From assembly GCF_026247885.1 (NCBI RefSeq), contig NZ_CP110921.1:1979001-2043000 (forward strand): 64,000 nt of DNA, in the 5' to 3' direction. The translations under genes and the position numbers were made by a program. The DNA comes from Methylococcus mesophilus. Lineage in GTDB: Bacteria > Pseudomonadota > Gammaproteobacteria > Methylococcales > Methylococcaceae. Positions within the stretch are counted from its first letter, which is position 1. Each line of letters opens with the position of its first letter. Below are positions 19,400 to 28,769 of this stretch, in pieces. Below the pieces are notes generated by a model that worked only from the letters and a program-made list of their open reading frames with translations, was not told the DNA's origin and did not search any database.

Positions 19400-20350
19400 A
19401 TGAATGCCTTTCGCCTGTTGCCCTGTGCCTTGGTTTTCCTGAGCGCATGCGCGTCGACGACCGAAACGGTGAAAATTTCGCCGTGCGCCGCGGAAGCGGA
19501 GAAGCAACCCGCAACCGATCTCTGGTCGTTCTATGAAACGGGCCTGAAAAAGGCCAAGTACATTGACCTGACGCATGTGCTCACCCCGACGGTCCCCGTC
19601 TGGGAGGGATTCGGACCGTCACGGTTCCTGCCGGCCGTCAATCCGGCGAGCGGCACCGCGTACCGGTACGGTACCGACGGGTTCGAGGCGACCCGCTACG
19701 ACCTCGCCACGGATCAGCTGGGCACGCAATTGGATCCGCCCGCGCACTGGGCGCCGGAGTTCCCGGCGATCGACGAATTGCCGCCGACTTACGCGGTACG
19801 TCCGCTGGTGGTCGTGTCGATTGTCGGCCAGGTATCCCGAAACCCGGCCTATGCCCTGCAAATCGGCGATCTCTTGGACTGGGAGCGGCGGAACGGCCGC
19901 ATTCCGGCGGGATCGGTGGTCATGGTGCGGAGCGACTGGTCGAAAGCCTGGCCCGATCCCAAATTGGCAGCCGACAAGAATTTCCCGGGCGTGTCGCTCG
20001 ATGCGCTGCGCTGGCTGCATGAACAGCGCAAGATACTGTTTCATGGCCACGAACCCTTGGACACCGATACCACCCCGGACCTCGCCGGCGAACGTTGGCT
20101 GATGCATCACGGCTATGCGCAGGCCGAGGGTGTCGCACATCTGGATCGGGTTCCGGAAAAGGGCTGTCTGGTGACCATCGGATTCCCGGAGTTCCAAGGG
20201 GGTCTCGGCGGCTATGCACGTTATGTGGCCGTTTGCCCGTCCGACTGGGGGCATGGCGTTACGGTTGACCAGGTCCAGGAAGCGCCGCTCCCGAGAAGCG
20301 AAAAACGTTTGCAATGGGACCCGTCACAGGGAATGCGGATCCGCAGGTGA
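19400..20350 (+). CDS. Exported cyclase-family (PF04199) lipoprotein with altered metal motif
   Basis: A 316-residue protein of the putative cyclase/kynurenine formamidase fold. The start at 19400 gives a lipoprotein signal (LVFLSACAS), so it should be anchored in the periplasm, unusual for the family. The metal motif HxGTHxDxPxH reads QLGTQLDPPAH: both early His are Gln, while Asp, Pro and the last His stay. A related subfamily carries the same Gln pattern, so the gene is probably functional with changed metal binding. It is transcribed alone. Confidence 0.75.
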   Translation: MNAFRLLPCALVFLSACASTTETVKISPCAAEAEKQPATDLWSFYETGLKKAKYIDLTHVLTPTVPVWEGFGPSRFLPAVNPASGTAYRYGTDGFEATRYDLATDQLGTQLDPPAHWAPEFPAIDELPPTYAVRPLVVVSIVGQVSRNPAYALQIGDLLDWERRNGRIPAGSVVMVRSDWSKAWPDPKLAADKNFPGVSLDALRWLHEQRKILFHGHEPLDTDTTPDLAGERWLMHHGYAQAEGVAHLDRVPEKGCLVTIGFPEFQGGLGGYARYVAVCPSDWGHGVTVDQVQEAPLPRSEKRLQWDPSQGMRIRR

Positions 20351-20439
20351 CCCCACTTGGGCTAAATATCCATCGTCGGCAGCCAACGGGATGCGAGGCA
20401 CGTATGACAACCGATTGCCACCCGGGCCAAATGGCGGAT

Positions 20440-20476
20440 CAAAAAAGGACCCGGCCCATGGGGATGCGCCGGGTCC
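20440..20476 (-). terminator. Rho-independent terminator (leftward)
   Basis: Perfect 9-bp stem GGACCCGGC / GCCGGGTCC (20447-20455, 20468-20476). Read leftwards it is followed by six T. It lies 250 bp beyond the diguanylate cyclase stop and also after the cyclase gene, so it insulates both. The rest of 20351-20729 shows no gene. Confidence 0.75.
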
Positions 20477-20729
20477 AATTACGGAGATGATGCTCTCAAC
20501 GTGAGCTCGCAAGGTCGGCCGACACCGCGAGTCAATTTCAGTGTAGCCGGGTTTGCGGATTTGCCCAGGCTTGGAGGCGTCGCCCTCGCTCGGCGTTTGG
20601 GCCGGGCCTGGCGCACTGCGTCCGGATGAAAAATGATCGCATCACGGAAATTCTTGCACGGCTCCAGGGGAAGTCTGCCGCCTGAAGGTTCGATGGGCGG
20701 CGGCATGACGGACGGGATTGAATCCACCA

Positions 20730-21887
20730 TCAGACGACCGCCACGCGGTTGCGCCCGGTCTGCTTGGCGATGTAGAGCGCGCGGTCGGCGTTGTGCTTGA
20801 TCAGGGACAAATCGTAGGGTGGCCGATCGATACAGGCAACGCCGATGCTCACTGTAAGCGGTATGTCTTCTTCGCCGTAGCGGAAACCGGCGCGCATCGT
20901 CGCGAAGCGCAGGCGATCTGCGATGCGCTGTGCCAGTTCCTGCGCGGTTGCCGGCAGCAGAACGCCGAACTCCTCGCCGCCGTAGCGGCAAAACAGATCG
21001 CGATGCCGCAGGCTTTCTTCCATGGTCTCCGCAACCCTGACGAGGGCGGCGTCGCCCGCGGCATGACCGTAACGATCGTTGACCTGCTTGAAATGATCGA
21101 TGTCGATCATGAGCAACGAGACCGGCTCCCGCTTTGTGCGGGCCCGGAGCAATTCCTCGGTGGCGAGGTTTTCGAAGACGCGCCGGTTGTAGATCCGGGT
21201 GAGCGAGTCGAACGATGCCAGTTGATGCAGTTCGGCGTTGAGCTCCTCGGCGACGATCAGTCCGAAACACAGGGAGCCCAAGAGGTTTCCTATCAGGATG
21301 GCGGAATACGTCAATTGCTGCACCCAGTTTTCGTCCATGGGATGGACTATCGGTGAACCCAGGATGAGCGGATTTACTGCGCGTATCGCCAGGACCACGC
21401 TGATCGCGAGAGCCAGGACACCGGTCACCCGGTAAATCGACCGGCCGGAGGGGGGAGCCGATCGGAGAAGGGCGTACGTGATCATAAAGAACACCGCAGC
21501 GGCCAACGCGCTGTTCGTAATGATGCGGAGTTTGTTATAACCGGCGTAGAGGGTGCAGGCGTTACTGACTGCGGTAAACAAGAACACGCCAAGCAGTGTG
21601 AACCTGCTGTAGATGCGCTCCCGCAGTTCCTGCACCGCGACGAAGACCAGGATGGTTCCCCCGATCCCGAGCGTGGCCGCCCCGCCCAGCGCGACCGGTC
21701 CCGGAACCAGATCTCTGGCGGCAAGGACGACGAGTGCGAAATTCATCCCCATCATCAGCCCTCCCAACGCCCACGAATGCATGGCGCGGGTGATTCGGCC
21801 GGGATATTGGGGAGCGACCAGGACGATCATGCCGGCCTTGCCTACGGAAGCCAGCGTCAGGAGGGTATAGAGGGTGTAGGGATCCAT
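20730..21887 (-). CDS. Membrane-bound GGDEF diguanylate cyclase
   Basis: A 385-residue protein making the second messenger c-di-GMP. About six hydrophobic segments fill the first 210 residues (an unrecognised membrane sensor), followed by a GGDEF domain: LTRIYNRRVFENL, IDIDHFKQVNDRYGH, and active site YGGEEFG. An intact inhibitory site RHRD lies five residues before GGEEF, so product inhibition is expected. No EAL domain. The start at 21887 (MDPYTLYTLLTLASV) puts the first membrane helix at the N-terminus; the open frame runs further upstream. Confidence 0.9.
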   Translation of the reverse strand: MDPYTLYTLLTLASVGKAGMIVLVAPQYPGRITRAMHSWALGGLMMGMNFALVVLAARDLVPGPVALGGAATLGIGGTILVFVAVQELRERIYSRFTLLGVFLFTAVSNACTLYAGYNKLRIITNSALAAAVFFMITYALLRSAPPSGRSIYRVTGVLALAISVVLAIRAVNPLILGSPIVHPMDENWVQQLTYSAILIGNLLGSLCFGLIVAEELNAELHQLASFDSLTRIYNRRVFENLATEELLRARTKREPVSLLMIDIDHFKQVNDRYGHAAGDAALVRVAETMEESLRHRDLFCRYGGEEFGVLLPATAQELAQRIADRLRFATMRAGFRYGEEDIPLTVSIGVACIDRPPYDLSLIKHNADRALYIAKQTGRNRVAVV

Positions 21888-22321
21888 ATCAGTCCGGATA
21901 AGGCGCGCTTGCAGACGAAACGCCCCCGTCAGCCTCGAGCCGCCGGCTGGCCACATTCGACCGCGGCGAAATGCGCGGAAACCGGCTCACCGCTTTCCTG
22001 GAAGCCTTACCGGTCGAAAAAGGCCGCCTCACAGATGGCCTGTTCGAATTTTCGAAGTGTGAAGCAGTTGCCGACACGACTGGCAAGATAGCGAGCATTG
22101 GCGGATAGGTTGTTGCCGAAAGGCTCGATGACGCACTGCGAAGTAACACCGTTGTCGGCGCTGGGAGACACCCGACGCATCGACCTAAGTGTATCCGGTT
22201 CGCAGTTGCCGGGCGATCCTGCCGCGCCCTTGAGGAGCATTCGGTGTAGGATGAACCACGTTCCGGGCCGGTCCTCGCGCCGGGTTTCGGCATGTCCTCG
22301 TCTACGGCCCATGGAGAGTTC

Positions 22322-22678
22322 ATGAAAACCCTGATCGCGGTTTGCACAGTTTTGACGCTTTCCGGCTGCGGGGTCGTGCTACCGGCCAAGCACAATTCCC
22401 GCGATCTCGATAAGCTCCAATCCGGCATGACGGAACAACAGGTCGACCAGGTGCTCGAATCCCATTTTGTCACGCTGCACGAAGGGAATACGGCGGAAGG
22501 CAGGAACACCGTGGTCCGCTTATATGACCTATACGGCAGAAATACAGCCGTTTGGAACCTGCTCCTGGGCATTCCGACCTTCACCGTCACCTGGTGGCTC
22601 GTACCGGACACCAAGGCTTACGAACTGGTCTTCGTCGATCATAAACTGAAACGATGGGCTCTCGATGAGCCGGAGTGA
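22322..22678 (+). CDS. Small lipoprotein (SmpA/BamE-like fold)
   Basis: A 118-residue lipoprotein with signal KTLIAVCTVLTLSGC (lipobox LSGC). The segment DLDKLQSGMTEQQVDQVL followed by a beta-rich half resembles the SmpA/OmlA small outer-membrane lipoprotein fold. Two hydrophobic stretches (VWNLLLGIPTFTVTWWLV) are unusual for that fold. It is followed after 24 bp by a tiny membrane protein gene. Confidence 0.65.
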   Translation: MKTLIAVCTVLTLSGCGVVLPAKHNSRDLDKLQSGMTEQQVDQVLESHFVTLHEGNTAEGRNTVVRLYDLYGRNTAVWNLLLGIPTFTVTWWLVPDTKAYELVFVDHKLKRWALDEPE

Positions 22679-22702
22679 GGGGCAGACTTTGAGGAGGTTT
22701 CC

Positions 22703-22861
22703 ATGCCGAACGAACCGACTTTGAAGAAGCACACGAAGAAGGTTTTCAAAGAGACGGTCGACATCTACCGCAAGGATCTGATCGCCCTCTTGAACAACCC
22801 GCTGCCCATCGCCATCGCGGTGGCGGCGATCGTCTTGTTTCTGCTCGCGATCGGATCGTGA
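22703..22861 (+). CDS. Small single-pass membrane protein (52 aa)
   Basis: Begins MPNEPTLKKHTKKVFKETVD and ends with one hydrophobic helix (PIAIAVAAIVLFLLAIGS). A strong GAGGAGG Shine-Dalgarno lies upstream of the ATG. It is probably in one transcript with the preceding lipoprotein. Function unknown. Confidence 0.6.
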   Translation: MPNEPTLKKHTKKVFKETVDIYRKDLIALLNNPLPIAIAVAAIVLFLLAIGS

Positions 22862-22968
22862 GAACCGCCCCGCCGATCGGGGGATGCGTCCGAATTCGGT
22901 GAGGAGTTCTCCCTGCCGTTCCGGCTGAACTGAGCGACCCATGGCGATCCTCACCGCCAGGTGCGCCG

Positions 22969-23012
22969 AGTTACTTGCATGTTGCTAGCTATGCGACTAT
23001 AGTAACTTGCAT
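22969..23012 (+). promoter_or_regulatory. Candidate HxlR operator (direct repeat)
   Basis: AGTTACTTGCAT (22969-22980) and AGTAACTTGCAT (23001-23012) differ at one base and are exactly 32 bp apart, three helical turns. They end one base before the ATG of the HxlR regulator gene. Such regulators commonly control their own promoter, so this is a likely autoregulatory site. Confidence 0.5.
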
Positions 23013-23013
23013 C

Positions 23014-23547
23014 ATGCAACGAACCAGCTTCAAGAACATGGAATGCCCGGCTGCGCGTGCCCTGGAATGTGTCGGCGAATGGTGGAGCATGCTGATCCTG
23101 CGCGATGCTTTCCAGGGGCTTACCCGATTCGACGAATTCCAGGCCAGCCTCGGGATCGCCCCCAATATCCTGACACGACGGCTGAAGCACCTGACCATGA
23201 ACGGCTTATTGGAGCGCCGCATGTACAACCCGCGTCCACCCCGATACGAATACCTTCTGACGACCAAAGGCCGCGATTTCTTCCCGGTGCTGGCGGCGAT
23301 GCTCGCCTGGGGCAACAAGCACCTGACGCCCGAAGGGATATCGGTCCAACTGGCGGACCGCCGTTCCGGCGAACTCGTTGAACCGGCTTTGGTGGACGGC
23401 CGCACCCTGGCGCCGATCACCCCGGAAAACGTGATGCTGCGGGCGGGGCCCGCGGCGAGCGCAAAGGTTCGTCTTCGCGCCCGCGTCTCGCGGGCCCGAT
23501 TGGCGAACACCGCTCTGCCTGACCGGAACCCGGAAAAGCCGGCATGA
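23014..23547 (+). CDS. HxlR-family transcriptional regulator
   Basis: A 177-residue protein with the HxlR winged helix at residues about 8-100: CPAARALECVGEWWSMLILR, RFDEFQASLGIAPNILTRRL, and a wing with YNPRPPRYEYLLTTKG. The C-terminal tail (about 60 residues) is longer than usual. The start at 23014 aligns with the family N-terminus. The stop overlaps the start of the ketoacyl synthase gene (ATGA), so the two are translationally coupled. Confidence 0.85.
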   Translation: MQRTSFKNMECPAARALECVGEWWSMLILRDAFQGLTRFDEFQASLGIAPNILTRRLKHLTMNGLLERRMYNPRPPRYEYLLTTKGRDFFPVLAAMLAWGNKHLTPEGISVQLADRRSGELVEPALVDGRTLAPITPENVMLRAGPAASAKVRLRARVSRARLANTALPDRNPEKPA

Positions 23548-24818
23548 GCATGCGCCGCGTCGTCGTCACGGGCATGGGGATGGTCTCTCCCCTGGGCTGC
23601 GGTATCGAACAGGTGTGGTCGCGCCTGATCGCCGGGCGTTCCGGATTGCGGGCGCTGCCCGAAGAACTGGTGGCCGATATTCCGGCAAAGGTGGGCGGTG
23701 TCGTACCGATCAGGGTGGAAGACCCGGCAGCCGGCTTCGATACCGACCCGGTGGCCTCGCCCAAGGACCAGCGCAAGATGGACCGATTCATCCTGTTCGC
23801 GCTGGCCGCGGCCGAGGAGGCGATCGCCCAGTCGGGCTGGCTGCCGACGGACGCGAGTTCGCGCGAACGCACCGCCACGGTCATCGCCTCCGGCATCGGC
23901 GGCTTTCCGGCGATCACGCAGGCCGTACGCACGACGGACCGCCGCGGCGTGCAGCGCCTGTCCCCGTTCACCATCCCGTCCTTTCTCGTCAACATGGCCG
24001 CCGGGCATGTCTCCATCCGCTTCGGCTATCAAGGCCCCATCGGCGCTCCGGTGACGGCCTGCGCGGCGGGTGTCCAGGCCATCGGCGACGCCGCCCGGCT
24101 GATCCGGCAAGGCGAAGCCGATGTGGCTGTCTGCGGCGGTACGGAGGCCTGCATCGATCGGGTGAGCCTGGGCGGGTTTGCCGCCGCGCGGGCCTTGTCG
24201 TCGCGCTTCAATGACGAACCGGAACGCGCTTCCCGGCCTTTCGACGGCGCACGCGACGGCTTCGTGATGGGAGAAGGCGCGGGGCTGCTGGTCATCGAAG
24301 CACTGGAACATGCCCAGGCACGGGGCGCCCTGCCCCTCGCCGAATTGGTCGGATACGGCACCAGCGCGGACGCCTATCACCTCACCTCCGGCCCGGAGGA
24401 TGGCGCCGGCGCCCGGCGCGCCATGCAGGCCGCCTTGCGGCAGGCCGGCCTCACTCCGGCGGACATCCAGCACCTTAACGCCCATGCCACCTCCACCCCC
24501 GTGGGGGACCGCTGCGAGTTGGAGGCCATCAAATCGCTGTTCGGCCGGAACCCAGGCGTCGCGGTCAGTTCGACCAAATCGGCGACCGGCCATCTGCTGG
24601 GCGCAGCGGGCGGCGTCGAAGCAATCTTTACCGTACTGGCGCTGCGCGACCAAATCGTGCCGGCGACGCTCAACCTGGAACGTCCCGACCCTGCCAGCGA
24701 AGGCGTGGATATCGTGAGCGGTGCGGCCAGGCCCATGGCCCTCGAGCATACGATGTCCAACGGCTTCGGTTTCGGCGGCGTTAACGCCAGCATCGTTCTG
24801 CGGCGCTGGCAGGTGTGA
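23544..24818 (+). CDS. Beta-ketoacyl-ACP synthase II-like condensing enzyme
   Basis: A 424-residue FabF/KAS II-type thiolase-fold enzyme with the full Cys-His-His triad: Cys173 in VTACAAGVQAIGDA, His314 in NAHATSTPVGD and His350 in KSATGHLLGAAGG. It condenses acyl groups with malonyl-ACP. Pairing with an HxlR regulator, and the absence of fabG, acpP or fabD nearby, suggest a dedicated or stress-induced paralog and not the housekeeping FabF. Confidence 0.88.
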   Translation: MSMRRVVVTGMGMVSPLGCGIEQVWSRLIAGRSGLRALPEELVADIPAKVGGVVPIRVEDPAAGFDTDPVASPKDQRKMDRFILFALAAAEEAIAQSGWLPTDASSRERTATVIASGIGGFPAITQAVRTTDRRGVQRLSPFTIPSFLVNMAAGHVSIRFGYQGPIGAPVTACAAGVQAIGDAARLIRQGEADVAVCGGTEACIDRVSLGGFAAARALSSRFNDEPERASRPFDGARDGFVMGEGAGLLVIEALEHAQARGALPLAELVGYGTSADAYHLTSGPEDGAGARRAMQAALRQAGLTPADIQHLNAHATSTPVGDRCELEAIKSLFGRNPGVAVSSTKSATGHLLGAAGGVEAIFTVLALRDQIVPATLNLERPDPASEGVDIVSGAARPMALEHTMSNGFGFGGVNASIVLRRWQV

Positions 24819-25012
24819 CATGTCCGGTCCCTGGCAACAAAAACCGGTAATGAAATCTCCGCAGACCTTGACATGCCGCCGGACGGATCGAATCGGGAGG
24901 CTTCAAGGATCGATTGGCCGCGATCATATATCGGCCTCGAATGATTTCCTTTTGCTCAGCACACCCTTTCGTCACTTCAGCGGTCCCAATTCTTATCGTT
25001 ACAGGAGGTTGT

Positions 25013-25423
25013 ATGTCGGTCATCCTTAAAGGCAGCTGCCTTTGCGGCGCGGTGAAATATGAAGTCAGCGGTGATCCTCAACGCTTCTATCATTGCCATT
25101 GTTCCCGATGCCGAAAGTCGTCAGGAACCGGGCATGCGACCAATCTGTTCCTTTCGCATGCGGATTTGGTGTTTACTGACGGCAAGGCCTTGCTGAAGCA
25201 ATTCAAAGTTCCCGAAGCCAAGCGGTTCACCCGGCAGTTTTGTAGTCACTGCGGAAGCCAGGTCGCCCGATTCGTTCCGGAAATTGATGGCGTTGTCATA
25301 CCAGCCGGCTCACTGGACGACGAAATCCCGATCAAACCGCAGGCGCGGATCTTCTGGGACTCAAGAGCCGATTGGTCTTGCGATGGGGATACGCTACCGC
25401 GTCATGCTGAATATCCGGACTAA
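25013..25423 (+). CDS. GFA-family zinc protein
   Basis: A 136-residue protein of the GFA/CENP-V fold. Zinc ligands are in CLCGAVKY, CHCSRCRKSSG and CSHCGS. The original member was described as glutathione-dependent formaldehyde-activating, but most relatives have unknown substrates. GGAGG precedes the ATG at 25013. If the organism is a methylotroph, formaldehyde handling would be a natural but unproven role. Confidence 0.85.
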   Translation: MSVILKGSCLCGAVKYEVSGDPQRFYHCHCSRCRKSSGTGHATNLFLSHADLVFTDGKALLKQFKVPEAKRFTRQFCSHCGSQVARFVPEIDGVVIPAGSLDDEIPIKPQARIFWDSRADWSCDGDTLPRHAEYPD

Positions 25424-25523
25424 CTGCGTTCCCGGAGCATTGGCGCGACGAATCGCAATAGACACTTCAGCAGCAAGAGGCGGCCCAACGGTGGAAATAA
25501 TCCGCAGGATCCAGACATTTCAG

Positions 25524-26429
25524 ATGAAGCGACTCATATTATTGATTACATTGGTTCTGCCATGCCTTTCTCTCCCGATTCACGCCGCAGATATGCCCGA
25601 AGGCGCGGAAAGCCGATTTGTCCAGGTGAACGGCATTCGACTGCATTACGTAAGAATGGGAGCAGGGCCCCTTGTCGTCTTGCTCCACGGCTGGCCTGAA
25701 ACCTGGTACGAATGGATTGGCGTCATGCCCAGGCTGGCGCAAACCCATACTGTTGTGGCGCTGGACTTGCGGGGACTGGGTCTTTCAGAAAAGACGCAGG
25801 ACGGCTACGACAAGCGTACTGTTGCTGAGGATATCGACGCTCTGATCAAGCAGATGGGAGCAAAATCCGCGGTTGTCGTGGGACACGACATGGGAGGCAA
25901 GGTCGCTTACATTTTAGGGTTATCGCACCCGAAGTCCGTGTCGAAGCTGGTACTCGTCGATTGCATGCTGCCCGGAACGGAAAACATGGACCCCTCGAAA
26001 GGCGGCATGTGGCACTATGGTTTTCATATGGCGCCGAATTTTCCGGAGTTTTTGACTCAGGGAAGGGAACGCGAGTACATCGCCGCGCAAATGACCCAAT
26101 GGCTGCATCGCAAAGATGCGATTCCTGAGGAGACAATCGACGAATACGCCAGCCATTATGCCGCTCCCGGCGGTATGACGGCGGGCTTCAATTATTACCG
26201 GGCATTGCGCGAGGATGCCAAATTCGCAGCCTCCCTGGCAAATAGGAAATTGTCGATGCCGGTACTGACGATTGGCGGTCGTTACGGCGTGTCCGACAAA
26301 CTCTTTCAAGCGTTGCGGCCGAAAGCCCAGAACATTACCGGCATGATCGCCGAACACAGCGGGCATTTCGTGCCGGAGGAGGAAACGGACTTATTCGTCG
26401 ACGCCTTGAATAAGTTTCTCCGCCGATGA
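25524..26429 (+). CDS. Exported alpha/beta hydrolase, epoxide hydrolase-like
   Basis: A 301-residue alpha/beta hydrolase with a signal peptide (KRLILLITLVLPCLSLPIHA). The oxyanion motif HGWPETWYEW, nucleophile elbow GHDMGG (Asp as in epoxide hydrolases and haloalkane dehalogenases) and late His in EHSGHFVPEE are all present. Periplasmic location is unusual for this subfamily. It starts 100 bp after the GFA gene. Confidence 0.85.
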   Translation: MKRLILLITLVLPCLSLPIHAADMPEGAESRFVQVNGIRLHYVRMGAGPLVVLLHGWPETWYEWIGVMPRLAQTHTVVALDLRGLGLSEKTQDGYDKRTVAEDIDALIKQMGAKSAVVVGHDMGGKVAYILGLSHPKSVSKLVLVDCMLPGTENMDPSKGGMWHYGFHMAPNFPEFLTQGREREYIAAQMTQWLHRKDAIPEETIDEYASHYAAPGGMTAGFNYYRALREDAKFAASLANRKLSMPVLTIGGRYGVSDKLFQALRPKAQNITGMIAEHSGHFVPEEETDLFVDALNKFLRR

Positions 26430-26573
26430 CTGGCCCAGTAATCTCGGCAGGCCGCGCGATCATTCGCCCGCCTTCCATGAGTTGCAGTACAGGCCGACGC
26501 TCCGGCAGGCCTGGACGGCAAAGGCTGCACCCGCCGACGGCTTCGATGATTCGGCCCAACCGAGGTTGCCACA

Positions 26574-27218
26574 ATGACTGACCTGCTTCCGCCCTGGCCT
26601 CTGTTTTCCGCTTTCCTGTTGGCAAGTCTGGCGCTCGCGGTGACGCCCGGACCCGGAGTGCTCTACGTCGTGACTCGCAGCCTGGTCCAAGGGCGCGGCT
26701 GTGGGCTGGTTTCGGTTGCCGGCGTCGCGTTCGGGAACCTCGGCAATGCAGTCGCCGCTTCCATCGGCCTTGCCGCCCTGTTCGCGGTGTCTTCCTTCGC
26801 CTTCTCGGTGGTCAAGTCGGCGGGCGCGCTCTACCTCATCTACCTCGGCATCCGGATGTTCCGTTCCTCTTCGGTAGAAAACCCCGCTTCGAAGCCTGAA
26901 GTTGCGCCGCTGGGCCGTGTCTTCCGGGAAGGTTTCGTCGTCGCGCTGCTCAATCCCAAGACCACGGTTTTCTTCGCGGCCTTTCTTCCACAATTTCTGG
27001 CCCCAAGTGCGCCGCCCATGCTTCAGAGTATGGTGCTGGGCTCCCTCTTCGTCGCAATTGCCGCGGTCACGGACAGCGCCTATGCACTTGCCGCAGGAAT
27101 GGTCGCGCCTATGCTGCGTGGTAACTCCGCCCGCCGCATGGGGCTACGTTTCGGCAGTGGAATCTTCGTCGGCCTGGGTGTTTTCGCCGCACTCGCAGCG
27201 GCTCGCTCGGACGAATAG
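26574..27218 (+). CDS. LysE/RhtB-family exporter
   Basis: A 214-residue membrane protein with six hydrophobic segments and family motifs TPGPGVLYVVTRSL, GVAFGNLGNAV and LNPKTTVFFAAFLPQF. LysE/RhtB proteins export amino acids or homoserine lactone-like molecules. It converges with the SurE-type gene on the other strand. The substrate is not predictable. Confidence 0.88.
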   Translation: MTDLLPPWPLFSAFLLASLALAVTPGPGVLYVVTRSLVQGRGCGLVSVAGVAFGNLGNAVAASIGLAALFAVSSFAFSVVKSAGALYLIYLGIRMFRSSSVENPASKPEVAPLGRVFREGFVVALLNPKTTVFFAAFLPQFLAPSAPPMLQSMVLGSLFVAIAAVTDSAYALAAGMVAPMLRGNSARRMGLRFGSGIFVGLGVFAALAAARSDE

Positions 27219-27332
27219 GCACCCTCCCGTTTCAACGATGCAGCCTGAATGGCTCCAGCCACAAGTCCCTGACGGCGGTACCCGCCGCGCGCATCGCATA
27301 AGAACTGACCAGCGGATTCCGTAAGGAGAGTT

Positions 27333-28304
27333 TTACTTCGCTTTAAGCGCCTTCTTGAGATAAGCGGTCAGTTGAATGGCTTCCATCGATGACACTTGGT
27401 AACCATTTTCCATCGGTGTCAAGGTGATGTATCCCTGGAGGCTTTTCAATGCCTCGCTCTTGCGATCAGTAGTGGGATTGGCTTCGTCCGCCGTATGCAC
27501 TGACACGGCGACGCCCGGCAGATGCACATTGCCAAGGCCGTAGCTTGCGGCTATCGGATCGGTGCTCAAATCCGCCACAAAATGAACGTCCATGCTGTCG
27601 AAGTTGCCAAACCGAGTGACGGTCCACGGCAGCATGCTGCTCTGGCCGAGTTCGAACTTCGGATAGTTGACATTCAAGGCGTATCCTTTCGGCAGCGGAG
27701 GCTTTCCGGGGCGCCGGCTATCAAGTTTCTCGACCAGTTGTACAGTCAGAACCGCCACTTCGGCGGCGAGAGCATCGTTTTTGGTGGTGTTGATATCGGC
27801 GCTCACAGCAATGGCCGGAATTCCCCGAGTCAGTGCGAACTGCGCATTCGAGACGGTTCCGGAGGAAATGACGATGCTCCCGAGATTCTGCCCTTCGTTG
27901 GGGCCGGAGATGATCAAATCCGGCGCTCCGCTCCAGCGTTGGGGCGCCACGACATCGAGCCCATACATCAGCGCCATGATCGGGGTTCCATCCACGTAGT
28001 AGGCGTCATTCAAGCCCGAAATGGGCCCTAAGCCGGGCGCGCCCGCGGACGCTGCACTACCTACACAAGCCTTGGCCAACGGGACAATCGGCGTCAGGAA
28101 GTTTATCGCAGCGCCTTTACCACTTTGGTTCTGGCAGGGAACGCTCATCACCACGTTATGACCCGCCGCCTCCAACGCCGATTTCAATGCCTTGGCGTTG
28201 GCACTCAGACCGTCGTCGTTGGACAAGAGGATGTTCATGGCGCTGGCGGACCAAGGCATGGCTGTGGCGCCTGCAAACAGCAAAAAGGCCAATGGGTTTT
28301 TCAT
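27333..28304 (-). CDS. SurE-family 5'/3'-nucleotidase with signal peptide
   Basis: A 323-residue SurE-type acid phosphatase. The metal motif is ILLSNDDGLSA, with SGPNEGQNLG and a typical GTVSNAQFALTRGIPAIAVS segment. A signal peptide (NPLAFLLFAGATAMPWSASA) indicates periplasmic action, unlike the cytoplasmic housekeeping SurE. It likely hydrolyses nucleotides or other phosphoesters for scavenging. It stands alone. Confidence 0.85.
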   Translation of the reverse strand: MKNPLAFLLFAGATAMPWSASAMNILLSNDDGLSANAKALKSALEAAGHNVVMSVPCQNQSGKGAAINFLTPIVPLAKACVGSAASAGAPGLGPISGLNDAYYVDGTPIMALMYGLDVVAPQRWSGAPDLIISGPNEGQNLGSIVISSGTVSNAQFALTRGIPAIAVSADINTTKNDALAAEVAVLTVQLVEKLDSRRPGKPPLPKGYALNVNYPKFELGQSSMLPWTVTRFGNFDSMDVHFVADLSTDPIAASYGLGNVHLPGVAVSVHTADEANPTTDRKSEALKSLQGYITLTPMENGYQVSSMEAIQLTAYLKKALKAK

Positions 28305-28449
28305 GAAGTCTGAATCTGCCCGTGAGTCGTGAAAGAGGGCGGAAGCTTAAGGAGACGCTGTGAAGATTTAATGACGGGCGTGAAGCAGAGGCGGCGCCAA
28401 AAGAACGGACAGCCATTTACTAAGCGTAAAGAAATGAATGTCGCATCGC

Positions 28450-28549
28450 TCGTCATTCCGGCACGGATTGCCGGAATCCAGAAGCCAGGGATGGCAAGGC
28501 CGATACGTCCATGTGACCTGGACCTCGGCACTCCCTGCCGAGGTGACGA
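28450..28549. repeat. REP/MITE-like palindromic element
   Basis: About 100 bp bounded by TCGTCA and TGACGA, containing two hairpins: TTCCGGCA/TGCCGGAA near the left and CCTCGGCA/TGCCGAGG near the right. It lies in the 465-bp gap between the SurE-type and NnrU genes; no gene is seen in the rest of the gap (28305-28769). Confidence 0.55.
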
Positions 28550-28769
28550 ATGATTTTTCTTCTTTAACGTTTAGTAAGCGATGTTTCTGTTCTATTTGCC
28601 CGGCCAAAAAAAGTAACCGATGAAATAGCTGTCCGGGCGCGGTATACGGGACTCTCCGCCACCCGTATGTCGATCAATAAAGCTTTGTCGGGAGCGTTAC
28701 ATTAGACTTGTCCGGGTATCCGCTTGCGCGTTTGGAAGCTGGAACTGAACCCCTTTCCAGGAGAATCCC

